A DNA stretch of 64,000 bases from Streptomyces sp. LUP47B (GTDB taxonomy: Bacteria > Actinomycetota > Actinomycetes > Streptomycetales > Streptomycetaceae), in contig NZ_MJAH01000002.1 in the NCBI RefSeq assembly GCF_001746295.1, forward strand, positions 11,485-75,484, read 5' to 3'. Positions 17,639-25,558 of the stretch are shown here, in pieces. Each line of letters opens with the position of its first letter. Position 1 is the stretch's first letter. The notes below the pieces were generated by a model. That model did not search any database and was not told where the DNA came from. It saw only the letters and a list, made by a program, of their open reading frames with translations. A program made the translations under genes and the position numbers.

Positions 17639-18709
17639 ATGGGAGGGTCAGGAGACCCACCTGAGGGGACACCCGAGGGCGGCCCCGTGGGTGGTGAGGA
17701 CGAGTACCGATCCGTCGTCTTCGACGAGTCGTTCGTTCGCGCTGCCCGCCTTCAGGAGTACTCCGCGCAGGAGCGCATGGCCGACCACGCGCCCGCCGTA
17801 CGCCGCCGCCCACCGCTGCGCCGGGGACTGTCCCGGCAGGCGCTGATCCTTTTCCTGCTGATCGCTCTCGCCTTCGGGACCGCCATCTACATGGGGGTAC
17901 GGCACCCCTACCAGACCTCCGCGGTCCGCCGGCCCGCCGAGCCCCTGCGGATGACCGTCATACCGCTGGCCCCGGCGGGCAAGGTCCCGGGGCACGCCGA
18001 CGCCGAGTACCTGTACGGGCACAGCCCGGCCGCGCAGTACCGCGTCGGCGCCGAGGGCATCCCGCTGCCGGCCTCCCGCCGCACCGCGCACTTCTCCGAC
18101 AGCCAGGTCGTGTCCGCGCTGACCACCGCCAAGGACTACATCGTGCGGTCCTCGCTCGACCCGGACGTCCTCGTCGGCGACCAGGTCCGTGCTGTGCGGG
18201 TGCTCCTCGACACGGACCAACTCGACCAGTTCGACGAGAGTTTCGCCCACCCCGCCGCGGACGGGCGGCACGCGCCGACCGGGTGGCTGGTTCGCTTCGA
18301 CCCCGCGCAGACGCGGCTGGCCGACCACCGGATCCGGGTGCAGGGGAGCCTGCAGGCCGCCGAGACCGACTCGTCGACGCTGGAGGTCACGTCGGACCAC
18401 ACCTTCGTGTACGCGCTGCGTTCAGCGGCCGCGGACGCCGGCGCCGCGGTGTCGCTGTTCACCGTCCGGCGTGAGCTGCACTTCCGGTTCGACCGGGACG
18501 ATCTGCGGATGCACACGGCTCAGCTGGTCGTGTCCTACGTCCAGGCCGGGCCGCTGTCATGTGCGGAGGACTCCACGAACCGGTTGCATCCCCTGCTGGC
18601 CGGGGAGACGGCGAAGGCGGGCGGCCCGGCGGGGACGGACCCGTATGCGACGGGGAGTGCCCCGGCGTTGTGCGGGTCGTTGGCGACCGGTGCGCAGCCC
18701 AAGGTGTGA
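17639..18709 (+). CDS. SCO2583-type membrane protein
   Basis: 356 residues. The N-terminus carries YRSVVFDESFVRAARLQEYSAQER, the same motif as in the preceding gene. One membrane helix follows (about residues 66-86, ALILFLLIALAFGTAIYMGV), then a ~260-residue extracytoplasmic domain with alternating strand and helix character and no recognised catalytic motif. Three cysteines lie near the C-terminus. The pair of genes looks like an ancestral duplication of the cytoplasmic docking motif attached to different outer domains. The ATG has no clear SD; the TACCCT box 6 bases upstream supports a leaderless start. Expected to sit in the membrane with the domain outside. Confidence 0.75.
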   Translation: MGGSGDPPEGTPEGGPVGGEDEYRSVVFDESFVRAARLQEYSAQERMADHAPAVRRRPPLRRGLSRQALILFLLIALAFGTAIYMGVRHPYQTSAVRRPAEPLRMTVIPLAPAGKVPGHADAEYLYGHSPAAQYRVGAEGIPLPASRRTAHFSDSQVVSALTTAKDYIVRSSLDPDVLVGDQVRAVRVLLDTDQLDQFDESFAHPAADGRHAPTGWLVRFDPAQTRLADHRIRVQGSLQAAETDSSTLEVTSDHTFVYALRSAAADAGAAVSLFTVRRELHFRFDRDDLRMHTAQLVVSYVQAGPLSCAEDSTNRLHPLLAGETAKAGGPAGTDPYATGSAPALCGSLATGAQPKV

Positions 18710-18840
18710 CCGGGGCGCGGGGTCGGTTCCTCCACTACAGTGCGGGCCGGTGGGGCCGGTGGGGCCGGAGGGGCTGCGGGGGTCCGGTCCCGCCCGCGCG
18801 GCGGCGCCGCACAGCGAGAAGCCCCCGCACCCCTGCAGTC

Positions 18841-19944
18841 TCAGTCCTCCGCGGGGTTGGCGCGGGACGTGTCCGTCGGCGGCTCGTCGTCCCGTGGGGC
18901 CGAGTTCGAGAAGCCGCCGAAGCCCCTGCGCACCCTGCCGCCCAGATCGCCCGCACCGCCCGCGATGTCGCTGACCAGCTTCATCAGGGGGTCCTTTGAG
19001 CCCTTGACGTTGGTCGCGTAGCTCGCCGCCGACTCACGGAAGGAGTCCGTGACCGAGGTGTCCTTGTCCTCGGTGCGGCGCGGGTAGTGGCCGTCCATGA
19101 TCCGCTGGTAGTCGCGGGACTCGGCCCACTTCTTCAGCTCGGCCGCCCGCACGGTGGTGAAGGGGTGGGAGCGCGGCAGGACGTTCAGGATCTTCAGCAC
19201 GGAGTCGCGCAGGTCGCCGCCGGCCTCGTACTCCTCGGCCTGCTTCAGGAACGCGTCCACGTTCATCTCGTGCAGATGGTGACCGCCGGCCAGCTTCATC
19301 AGGCCGCGCATCGAGGCCTTCAGATCCTGGCCGACCAGCAGGCCCGCCCGGTCCGCCGACAGCTCCGACTTGCGGAACCACTCGCGCAGCGCGGTCACGA
19401 TCGCCATGATCGCGAGATTGCCCAGCGGGATCCACGCCACCCTCAGGGCTAGGCTGGTCAGGAACAGCAGTATGGTCCGGTAGACCGAGTGGCCGGACAG
19501 GGCGTGGCCCACCTCGTGGCCGACGACCGCCCGCATCTCCTCCTCGTCGAGCAGGTCGACCAGACCCGTGGTGACGACGATGATCGGCTCGTCCAGGCCG
19601 ATGCACATCGCGTTCGGCTGCGGGTCCTGGTTGACGTACATCGGCGGGACCTTCTCGAGGTCCAGGATGTAACACGCGTCCCGCAGCATGTCGTTGAGGT
19701 ACGCGAACTGCTGGTCGGAGACGCGCACCGAGTCGGACAGGAACAGCAGCCTCAGACTCCGCTCGGGGAGCAGACCGCTGAGCGCCTTGAACACCGTGTC
19801 GAAACCGCTCAGCTTGCGCAGCGCCACCAGGGCGGAACGGTCGGCGGGGTGCTCGTACGCACGGGAGGAGATTCCCGGGAAACGCTTGCGCTGCCTGCTC
19901 GGCACGTTCTCGTGCCCGTTGCTCTGATGGCCGTCGTCGGACAT
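18841..19944 (-). CDS. M48-family membrane metalloprotease (HtpX-like)
   Basis: 367 residues. The zinc-binding helix is AVVGHEVGHALSGH (HExxH) and the third ligand glutamate is in RKSELSADRAGLLV. Two hydrophobic segments follow the active site (TILLFLTSLALRVAWIPLGNLAIMAIV). The family acts at the membrane in protein quality control. ATG 19944 is chosen because GGGGGAAG precedes it; the in-frame ATG at 19956 lies inside that purine tract. The C-terminal ~90 residues are charged and glycine-rich and not part of the protease fold. It converges on the SCO2583-type gene, with about 130 bases between the stops. Confidence 0.88.
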   Translation of the reverse strand: MSDDGHQSNGHENVPSRQRKRFPGISSRAYEHPADRSALVALRKLSGFDTVFKALSGLLPERSLRLLFLSDSVRVSDQQFAYLNDMLRDACYILDLEKVPPMYVNQDPQPNAMCIGLDEPIIVVTTGLVDLLDEEEMRAVVGHEVGHALSGHSVYRTILLFLTSLALRVAWIPLGNLAIMAIVTALREWFRKSELSADRAGLLVGQDLKASMRGLMKLAGGHHLHEMNVDAFLKQAEEYEAGGDLRDSVLKILNVLPRSHPFTTVRAAELKKWAESRDYQRIMDGHYPRRTEDKDTSVTDSFRESAASYATNVKGSKDPLMKLVSDIAGGAGDLGGRVRRGFGGFSNSAPRDDEPPTDTSRANPAED

Positions 19945-20090
19945 GTCTTCCCCCATGTGCGTCTGTGGCTGTGCCCTTTGACCACTGTGATCCTTTGCGG
20001 ACCCTTGTGCGGCCCTTTGCGCCCCCCGAAGCAGAGCCCAGCCTAAGCGGAGATAGCGTGGACGGGCAGTACAGCGAAGGAGTCCACGTC

Positions 20091-20249
20091 ATGGAGCACA
20101 CCCGGGCCGCCTGGCTCACCGAGGCCGCGAGCGCCGCCGAGCAGCAGGGGTCCGGAAATCTGCTCCGGGTGGTACTGGTCGTGATGTTCCTGGGCTGTGC
20201 CTTCACCGCGTGGTTCCTGCTGCGGGGGTACAAGCGGAAGGACGACTGA
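20091..20249 (+). CDS. Small single-pass membrane protein (52 residues)
   Basis: ATG 20091 follows AAGGAG at good spacing (8 bases). A polar N-terminal helix precedes one membrane segment, LLRVVLVVMFLGCAFTAWFLL, and a positively charged C-terminus RGYKRKDD, so the C-terminus is expected to be cytoplasmic. No known function. Its arrangement beside a second mini membrane protein and nadD suggests a conserved Streptomyces cluster. Confidence 0.7.
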   Translation: MEHTRAAWLTEAASAAEQQGSGNLLRVVLVVMFLGCAFTAWFLLRGYKRKDD

Positions 20250-20367
20250 GAAAGGGCGAAGGTTCCCCGCCGTCCCCCAACGGTGGAGTCGGAGTGATCG
20301 CCCTCACCGCGCCCGCTTACCATGGGCCGACATCTTTATCCCGCCCACCGGATAGGTCCTGCCGAAG

Positions 20368-20532
20368 ATGAGCATCCACAGCACCGCTGCCCAGTTGGTC
20401 ACCCTCGCCGCAGAGGGCGAGGAGCACGGCGGCAACCACGAGAGCCTCGACCCCTTGGTGACCGGTGGCGCCGCGTTCATCATCCTGCTGCTCCTGCTGT
20501 GGATCACCACCCGTTTCAACCGCGACCGCTGA
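20368..20532 (+). CDS. Small single-pass membrane protein (54 residues)
   Basis: Encodes MSIHSTAAQLVTLAAEGEEH, then a membrane helix AAFIILLLLLWITT and a basic end RFNRDR. The ATG has only GAAG upstream and may be leaderless (TAGGTC about 9 bases before). It lies 78 bases before nadD. No family recognised beyond a conserved small actinobacterial membrane protein. Confidence 0.6.
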   Translation: MSIHSTAAQLVTLAAEGEEHGGNHESLDPLVTGGAAFIILLLLLWITTRFNRDR

Positions 20533-20610
20533 GGCGCCGAGTGCCCAAAGCGGGGCACTTGGGGCCTCCACCGGCCGGTGTCCTCAGATGGGGCCGGTAG
20601 GGTCTGCCGC

Positions 20611-21249
20611 ATGGGAGAGCAGGACATGCCTACCGGCCCGGGCAACAGCCCGTCGAACCCCGGCAAGCGCCGCCTCGGCGTCATGGGCGGAACGTTCGAC
20701 CCGATCCACCACGGGCACCTCGTGGCGGCCAGCGAGGCCGTCGCGCAGTTCCACCTGGACGAGGTGGTGTTCGTACCGACCGGCCAGCCGTGGCAGAAGA
20801 CCCACCGCCGGGTCTCCCCGGCCGAGGACCGCTATCTGATGACGGTCATCGCGACCGCCGAGAACCCGCAGTTCTCGGTCAGCCGCATCGACATCGACCG
20901 GGGTGGCGCGACCTACACCACGGACACGCTGCGCGACCTCAAGTCCCTGAACCCCGACACCGACCTCTTCTTCATCACGGGCGCCGACGCCCTCGGCCAG
21001 ATTCTCACCTGGCGGGACGCGGAGGAACTCTTCTCCCTCGCGCACTTCATCGGAGTCACCCGGCCCGGACACACCCTGGCCGACCCCGGGCTGCCCGAGG
21101 GAGGCGTCTCCCTCGTCGAGGTCCCCGCCCTGGCCATCTCCTCCACCGACTGCCGGGCGAGAGTCGCCAAGGGCGACCCCGTCTGGTACCTGGTGCCGGA
21201 CGGAGTCGTGCGTTACATCGACAAGCGCGCGCTGTACCGCGGCGAGTGA
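20611..21249 (+). CDS. nadD: Nicotinate-nucleotide adenylyltransferase
   Basis: 212 residues. Transfers AMP from ATP to nicotinate mononucleotide in NAD synthesis. The nucleotidyltransferase signature [15 protein letters not shown] (with HxGH) lies about 20-30 residues from the start, and the second motif [22 protein letters not shown] (ISSTxxR) is near the C-terminus. ATG 20611 is chosen because a TAGGGT -10 box ends 7 bases upstream (leaderless); ATG 20626, five codons in, has GGGAG upstream and is the alternative. The LCP gene begins 16 bases after the stop. Confidence 0.93.
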   Translation: MGEQDMPTGPGNSPSNPGKRRLGVMGGTFDPIHHGHLVAASEAVAQFHLDEVVFVPTGQPWQKTHRRVSPAEDRYLMTVIATAENPQFSVSRIDIDRGGATYTTDTLRDLKSLNPDTDLFFITGADALGQILTWRDAEELFSLAHFIGVTRPGHTLADPGLPEGGVSLVEVPALAISSTDCRARVAKGDPVWYLVPDGVVRYIDKRALYRGE

Positions 21250-21265
21250 GCCGAGAGGGGCACCG

Positions 21266-23167
21266 GTGAACGACCGATACGACGCGGGCTACGGCGACGA
21301 TCAGGAGAACCAGTACGCACTCGTCGGCTACGACGAGTACGGCCGGCCGGTGTACCAGCAGGTCCCGCCGCAACAGGCCCCGCAGCAGCAGTACGACCCC
21401 TACACGCAGCAGGGCTACGGCTACGACCCGTACGCCACGGACAACCGACAGGCCGCGCCGTACGACACGGGCACCCAGAACCCCGTCCCCCCGTACGACC
21501 CCTACGGCGCCGGCGACACCGGTCAGCAGGCGCCCGTGCCGCCCTACGACCCCTACGCCAACGGGGCCCAGCAGGGCGGCGGTTCGGCGGCGTACGACCC
21601 TTACGGCCAGGCCGCCGCGAGCGGGCAGCAGCCCCGAGTGGCCGAGCAGACCGCCTACATCCCGCAGCAGGCCGGCCCGGCCCGGGACGCGCAGACCGAC
21701 CGGGGCCACGCGCAGGGGACGCAGGCCGGCCGGAGCCACGCGCAGGGCATTCAGGCCGCCCAGGGGCACGCTGCGGGTCCTCAGGCCGGCCAGGGCTACC
21801 GTCCCGCGGTCGAGGAGGACCTCGCCGGCACGGGGCGTCCCGGCGCCGTCCGTCCCGGTGCGGACCCCGCCGAGGGGGACGAACGGCAGTACCACACCGC
21901 ACAGTTCGCGTTCGTCGAGGAGCCCGACACTGACTCCGAGGACGTCATCGACTGGCTCAACTTCACCGAGAACCGCACCGAGCGCCGTGAGGAGGCCAAG
22001 CGCCGCGCCCGCAGCCGGCTCGTCGCCCTCGTCGTCGTCCTCGCCCTGGTCGCGGTGGGCGGCGTCGGCTACCTCTGGTACGCCGGAAAGCTGCCCGGTG
22101 CGTCGGACCCGGAGAGCAAGAAGGGCACCTCGATCGCGGCGAGCGCCCAGAACCGCGACGTGATCGTCGTCCATCTGCACAACACCGCGAAGGGCGGCAC
22201 CTCCACGGCGCTGCTCGTCGACAACACCACCACCCAACAGGGCACCACCGTCCTGATCCCCAACTCCCTCGCCCTGACGGCGGACGACGGCACCACGACG
22301 ACCCTCGCCAAGTCGGTCGACGACGACGGCTCCTCCGGGACCGTCGACTCCCTCGACACCGCCCTCGGCACCGACATCGAGGGCACCTGGCGTCTGGACA
22401 CCCCCTATCTGCAGAACCTGGTCGACCTCGTCGGCAACATCGACGTCGACACCAACACCGCCGTGCCCGACCCGGCCGCCAAGAAAAAGGGCCAGGCGCC
22501 CCTGGTGAACAAGGGGAAGGGCCAGACCCTCAGCGGCAAGATGGCCGTCGCCTACGCCACCTACCGCGCCTCCGGCGAGGCCCAGAACGCCCAGCTGGAG
22601 CGCTTCGGCCAGGTCATGCAGGGCGTGCTGCGCAAGCTGTCCTCAGACCCGACGGCCGCGACCACCACCGTGCAGACACTGGCCCAGATCCTGGACCCGT
22701 CCCTGACCGACAAGGATCTCGGCACCTTCCTCGCCAAGCTCGCCGACCTCGCCAAGGGCGGCGACTACAAGACCGCGCTGCTGCCCGTCCAGCAGGACGG
22801 CACGCTGAGCGCGGCGGCCGGCGCGAGCGTGGTCAAGGACGTCCTCGGCGGCAAGGCGAAGAGCCCCGACAAGGACGCGGCCGTGAGCGTCTCCGTCCAG
22901 AACGCCACCGGCACCAAGGACAACACCGAGAAGGCCCGCGTCGTCCTCCTCAACGGCGGCTTCACCTTCGTCGACGGCGGCACGCCCTCCTCGGTGCAGG
23001 CCACCTCCAAGGTCGTCTACTCCGACACCGCCGACAAGGCGAACGCCACCGAGGTCGCCAAGACCCTGGGCCTGCCCGCCGGCGCAGTCGCCAAGGGCAC
23101 CCTGCCGTCGAGCGCGAACGTCTCCGTGGTCCTGGGCCAGGACTACAAGCCGTCCTCCTCGTCCTAG
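21266..23167 (+). CDS. LytR-CpsA-Psr (LCP) family glycopolymer ligase with LytR_C tail
   Basis: 633 residues. The cytoplasmic N-terminal ~245 residues are low complexity, rich in Q and in YDPY motifs. One membrane helix (RLVALVVVLALVAVGGVGYLWY) lies near 251-272. The extracytoplasmic part has an LCP-like domain (DVIVVHLHNTAKGG, TALLVDNTTTQQGTTVLIP, LDTALGTDIEGTWRLD, AYATYRASGEAQNAQLERFGQV) and a C-terminal LytR_C domain (VSVQNATGTKDNTEKARVVLLN). LCP enzymes attach teichoic-type glycopolymers to peptidoglycan. From memory, S. coelicolor PdtA (SCO2578) at the equivalent locus is such a protein and matters for sporulation. GTG 21266 has GAGAGGGG upstream. The LCP core is divergent from the usual RxDTxML and IPRDxxV signatures, so activity is inferred. 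Confidence 0.8.
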   Translation: MNDRYDAGYGDDQENQYALVGYDEYGRPVYQQVPPQQAPQQQYDPYTQQGYGYDPYATDNRQAAPYDTGTQNPVPPYDPYGAGDTGQQAPVPPYDPYANGAQQGGGSAAYDPYGQAAASGQQPRVAEQTAYIPQQAGPARDAQTDRGHAQGTQAGRSHAQGIQAAQGHAAGPQAGQGYRPAVEEDLAGTGRPGAVRPGADPAEGDERQYHTAQFAFVEEPDTDSEDVIDWLNFTENRTERREEAKRRARSRLVALVVVLALVAVGGVGYLWYAGKLPGASDPESKKGTSIAASAQNRDVIVVHLHNTAKGGTSTALLVDNTTTQQGTTVLIPNSLALTADDGTTTTLAKSVDDDGSSGTVDSLDTALGTDIEGTWRLDTPYLQNLVDLVGNIDVDTNTAVPDPAAKKKGQAPLVNKGKGQTLSGKMAVAYATYRASGEAQNAQLERFGQVMQGVLRKLSSDPTAATTTVQTLAQILDPSLTDKDLGTFLAKLADLAKGGDYKTALLPVQQDGTLSAAAGASVVKDVLGGKAKSPDKDAAVSVSVQNATGTKDNTEKARVVLLNGGFTFVDGGTPSSVQATSKVVYSDTADKANATEVAKTLGLPAGAVAKGTLPSSANVSVVLGQDYKPSSSS

Positions 23168-23189
23168 ACCCGGGCTCGGCTCCGGAGCG

Positions 23190-23224
23190 GCACCCCGCGT
23201 GATCTCCACGATCACGTGGGGTGC
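23190..23224. terminator. Hairpin between the LCP gene and rsfS
   Basis: GCACCCCGCGTGATC and GATCACGTGGGGTGC form a 15-bp stem with one G-T pair and a 5-base loop, 23 bases after the LCP stop codon. There is no T-run. Confidence 0.65.
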
Positions 23225-23280
23225 CGTCGGCGGTCCGTGAGACCCTTGATGTCAATCGACCGCCGACCGAAAGCCTTGTA

Positions 23281-23724
23281 GTGACCGCCACTGACCGTTC
23301 CCTCGAGCTCATCAACGCCGCCGCGCAGGCGGCCGCCGACAAGCTCGCCCATGATGTGATCGCCTACGACGTCAGCGACGTCCTGTCGATCACCGACGCC
23401 TTCCTGCTGGCGTCCGCACCCAACGACCGCCAGGTCAAGTCCATCGTCGACGAGATCGAGGAGCGGCTCTCGAAGGAGCTCGGCGCCAAGCCGGTGCGCC
23501 GCGAGGGCGACCGCGAGGCCCGCTGGATCCTGCTCGACTACGTGGACATCGTGGTCCATGTCCAGCACAGCGAGGAGCGGGTCTTCTACGCTCTGGAGCG
23601 GCTGTGGAAGGACTGCCCCGAGCTGGAGCTGCCGGCCGACGCCAAGGCGACCCGCGGCAAGGCGGAGGAGCACACCAAGCTCCGCGCCGAGGAGGACGCC
23701 GACGAGTTCGGGGAGCCGCGGTGA
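23281..23724 (+). CDS. rsfS: Ribosome silencing factor RsfS
   Basis: 147 residues. RsfS binds uL14 on the 50S subunit and blocks subunit joining during starvation. The family core is clear: DVIAYDVSDVLSITDAFLLASAPNDRQVKSIVDEIEERL, then WILLDYVDIVVHVQHSEERVFYALERLW. The C-terminal charged extension after LPADAKATRG is longer than in E. coli and common in actinomycetes. GTG 23281 has only a weak purine run. The stop overlaps the next start (GTGA), implying translational coupling. nadD-rsfS neighbourhood is widespread in bacteria; here the LCP gene intervenes. Confidence 0.93.
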   Translation: MTATDRSLELINAAAQAAADKLAHDVIAYDVSDVLSITDAFLLASAPNDRQVKSIVDEIEERLSKELGAKPVRREGDREARWILLDYVDIVVHVQHSEERVFYALERLWKDCPELELPADAKATRGKAEEHTKLRAEEDADEFGEPR

Positions 23725-24380
23725 CCGCTCCCGCCGACCGGAAGGGCCGGGGCCGTCGCGTCATCCTGTGGCGGCACGGCCAGACCGCCTGGAACGTGGA
23801 GCGCCGCTTCCAGGGCACCACCGACGTCGAGCTCACCGAGACCGGTGTCGGCCAGGCCCGCCGCGCCGCCCGGCTGCTCGCCTCCCTCCAGCCCGACGCC
23901 ATCGTCGCCTCCGACCTCCAGCGGGCCGCGAACACCGCGGCCGAGCTCGCCGCGCTCACCGGCCTGGAGGTGGCCCACGACGAGGGCCTGCGCGAGACCT
24001 ACGCGGGCGTGTGGCAGGGGCTGACGCACGAGGAGATCATCGCCCGGCACGGCGAGGAGTACGCCGCGTGGAAGCGCGGTGAGCCGGTGCGCCGCGGCGG
24101 TGGCGAACTGGAGACCGAGGTCGCCGACCGCGCCGCTCCCGTCGTGCTGCGGCACGTCGAGAAGCTCCCCGAGGACGGCACCCTTGTCGTGGTCAGCCAC
24201 GGCGGCACGATCCGCACCACCATCGGCCGGCTGCTCGGTCTGGACGCCCGGCACTGGGAGAGCCTCGGCGGCCTCTCCAACTGCTGCTGGTCCGTTCTCG
24301 GCCAGGGCGCCCGTGGCTGGCGCCTCATGGAGCACAACGCCGGCACCCTCCCGGAGCCGGTGCTCGGCGACGACGACTGA
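23721..24380 (+). CDS. Histidine phosphatase (phosphoglycerate-mutase-like)
   Basis: 219 residues. Branch-1 histidine phosphatase: VILWRHGQTAWNVERRFQG holds the catalytic RHG, SDLQRAANTA the second Arg, the acid is in LRETYAGVWQG, and VSHGGTIR gives the second catalytic His. Substrate cannot be deduced; such proteins next to rsfS are usually annotated as phosphoglycerate mutase-family. It starts at a GTG overlapping the rsfS stop, so the two form a coupled operon. Cytoplasmic, no signal peptide. Confidence 0.88.
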   Translation: MTAPADRKGRGRRVILWRHGQTAWNVERRFQGTTDVELTETGVGQARRAARLLASLQPDAIVASDLQRAANTAAELAALTGLEVAHDEGLRETYAGVWQGLTHEEIIARHGEEYAAWKRGEPVRRGGGELETEVADRAAPVVLRHVEKLPEDGTLVVVSHGGTIRTTIGRLLGLDARHWESLGGLSNCCWSVLGQGARGWRLMEHNAGTLPEPVLGDDD

Positions 24381-24460
24381 GGGCTCAGGACCGGATTTCA
24401 CTTCCGGCAGGTCGCAGGCTAAAGTTCTTCTTGTTCGCCCGCCGAGCGGGAAGAACACAA

Positions 24461-24533
24461 GGGGCTATAGCTCAGTTGGTAGAGCGCCTGCATGGCATGC
24501 AGGAGGTCAGGAGTTCAATTCTCCTTAGCTCCA
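24461..24533 (+). tRNA. tRNA-Ala (anticodon GGC), copy 1
   Basis: A 73-base cloverleaf: acceptor GGGGCTA pairs with TAGCTCC, D arm GCTC...GAGC, anticodon stem CCTGC/GCAGG with loop ATGGCAT and anticodon GGC at 24494-24496, and T arm GGAG-TTCAATT-CTCC. The discriminator is A at 24533 and CCA is not encoded. Reads GCC and GCU codons. Confidence 0.95.
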
Positions 24534-24577
24534 CAGATCGACACTCTGTTGAGTTGTCAAAGATCGGTGATCATCAG

Positions 24578-24608
24578 GTCCCGCCTCTCTCAGGAGGCGG
24601 GACTTTTT
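24578..24608. terminator. Rho-independent terminator with T-run
   Basis: Stem GTCCCGCCTC / GAGGCGGGAC (10 bp, loop TCTCAG) followed by TTTTT. It terminates the tRNA transcript. Its right half also contains the last codons and stop of the convergent XRE regulator gene. Confidence 0.9.
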
Positions 24609-25438
24609 GTGTGCTCCCGCAGTCGCGCCGTTTTCTCCCGGGTCTCCTCGTCCTCAGGTGTGTAGACCACGATCCGGCACTCCGGCATCCCGTCGATCGA
24701 CAGCGACTGGGACGTCATCCGCAGTTCGCCCACCGCCTTGTGACGGAACGTCTTGACCCGTGGCCCCGGTTGTACCACCTCTCCGCTCGCCCAGAGTTCG
24801 GCGAAGTACGGGCTGGCCGCCGCCAGCGCGGCTATGAAGCTCTCCCAGGCCGGCTCGCCCACATGTCTGCCGTACGAGGACCGCAGCGTCGCCACCATGA
24901 CGGGCAGCTCGCGCTCCCGGTGCAGCAGCGGACACGCCCGGTCGGACACCGTGAACAGCGTCCACAGCGCGTTCGCCACCCCGATGTCGACGATCTCCGG
25001 GATCAGGAACAGGTCCCGGTAGCCGGAATTGGTGGCCAGGATGTCGTAGCGCGAGTTGTAAACGACCGCCGGGAGCGGGTCGAGGGCGTCGATGATGCCC
25101 TGCACCTCCGGGCCCGTCGATCGGGTCAGGCCCTCCGGGTCCGGGGCGAACGGCACCCGCGCCAGGCGGTACAGGTGCTCCCGCTCCGGAGGGTCGAGCC
25201 GCAGCGTGCGGGCCACGGCGTCCAGGACCTGCGCGGACGCGTTGATCGGCCGGCCCTGCTCCAGCCACGTGTACCAGGTCACACCGACGCCGGAGAGCTG
25301 GGCGACCTCCTCGCGGCGCAGTCCCGGGGTGCGCCGCCTGAGGCCCGGCGGCATGCCCACGTCGGCCGGAGTCACCCGGGCCCGCCTGCTGCGCAGGAAC
25401 GAAGCCAGCTCGGGCCGTCGTCGCTGTGTCGTCCTCAT
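24590..25438 (-). CDS. XRE-family regulator of the MmyB type
   Basis: 282 residues. The N-terminal helix-turn-helix (TPGLRREEVAQLSGVGVTWYTWLEQGR, about residues 37-63) is followed by a PAS-like ligand-binding domain beginning around residue 110 (PLPAVVYNSRYDILATNSGYRDLF). This is the MmyB-like architecture common in Streptomyces, where the second domain binds fatty acids in at least one solved case. ATG 25438 is chosen because GAGGGGG lies 9-15 bases upstream. It is divergent from an MFS exporter with overlapping palindromes between them, so it probably controls that gene and itself. Its stop codon lies within a terminator stem. Confidence 0.9.
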   Translation of the reverse strand: MRTTQRRRPELASFLRSRRARVTPADVGMPPGLRRRTPGLRREEVAQLSGVGVTWYTWLEQGRPINASAQVLDAVARTLRLDPPEREHLYRLARVPFAPDPEGLTRSTGPEVQGIIDALDPLPAVVYNSRYDILATNSGYRDLFLIPEIVDIGVANALWTLFTVSDRACPLLHRERELPVMVATLRSSYGRHVGEPAWESFIAALAAASPYFAELWASGEVVQPGPRVKTFRHKAVGELRMTSQSLSIDGMPECRIVVYTPEDEETREKTARLREHTKSPAS

Positions 25439-25486
25439 CGTCACGTCCCCCTCGTCACGACCATCCTCGGTGCCGCCCCCGGCGCT

Positions 25487-25510
25487 TGCCAGGTGCTGGC
25501 AGTACCAGCA
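25487..25510. promoter_or_regulatory. Overlapping palindromes in the XRE/MFS divergent promoter region
   Basis: TGCCAG-GTG-CTGGCA (25487-25501) overlaps TGCTGG-CAGTA-CCAGCA (25494-25510). Both are perfect dyads centred in the 120-base gap between the regulator and the exporter, so this is a natural operator candidate for the XRE protein. Confidence 0.6.
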
Positions 25511-25558
25511 TCGGCGGGCTCTCGGCACCCGTACCGGGATGTCCTCAGGCTCGACGGC

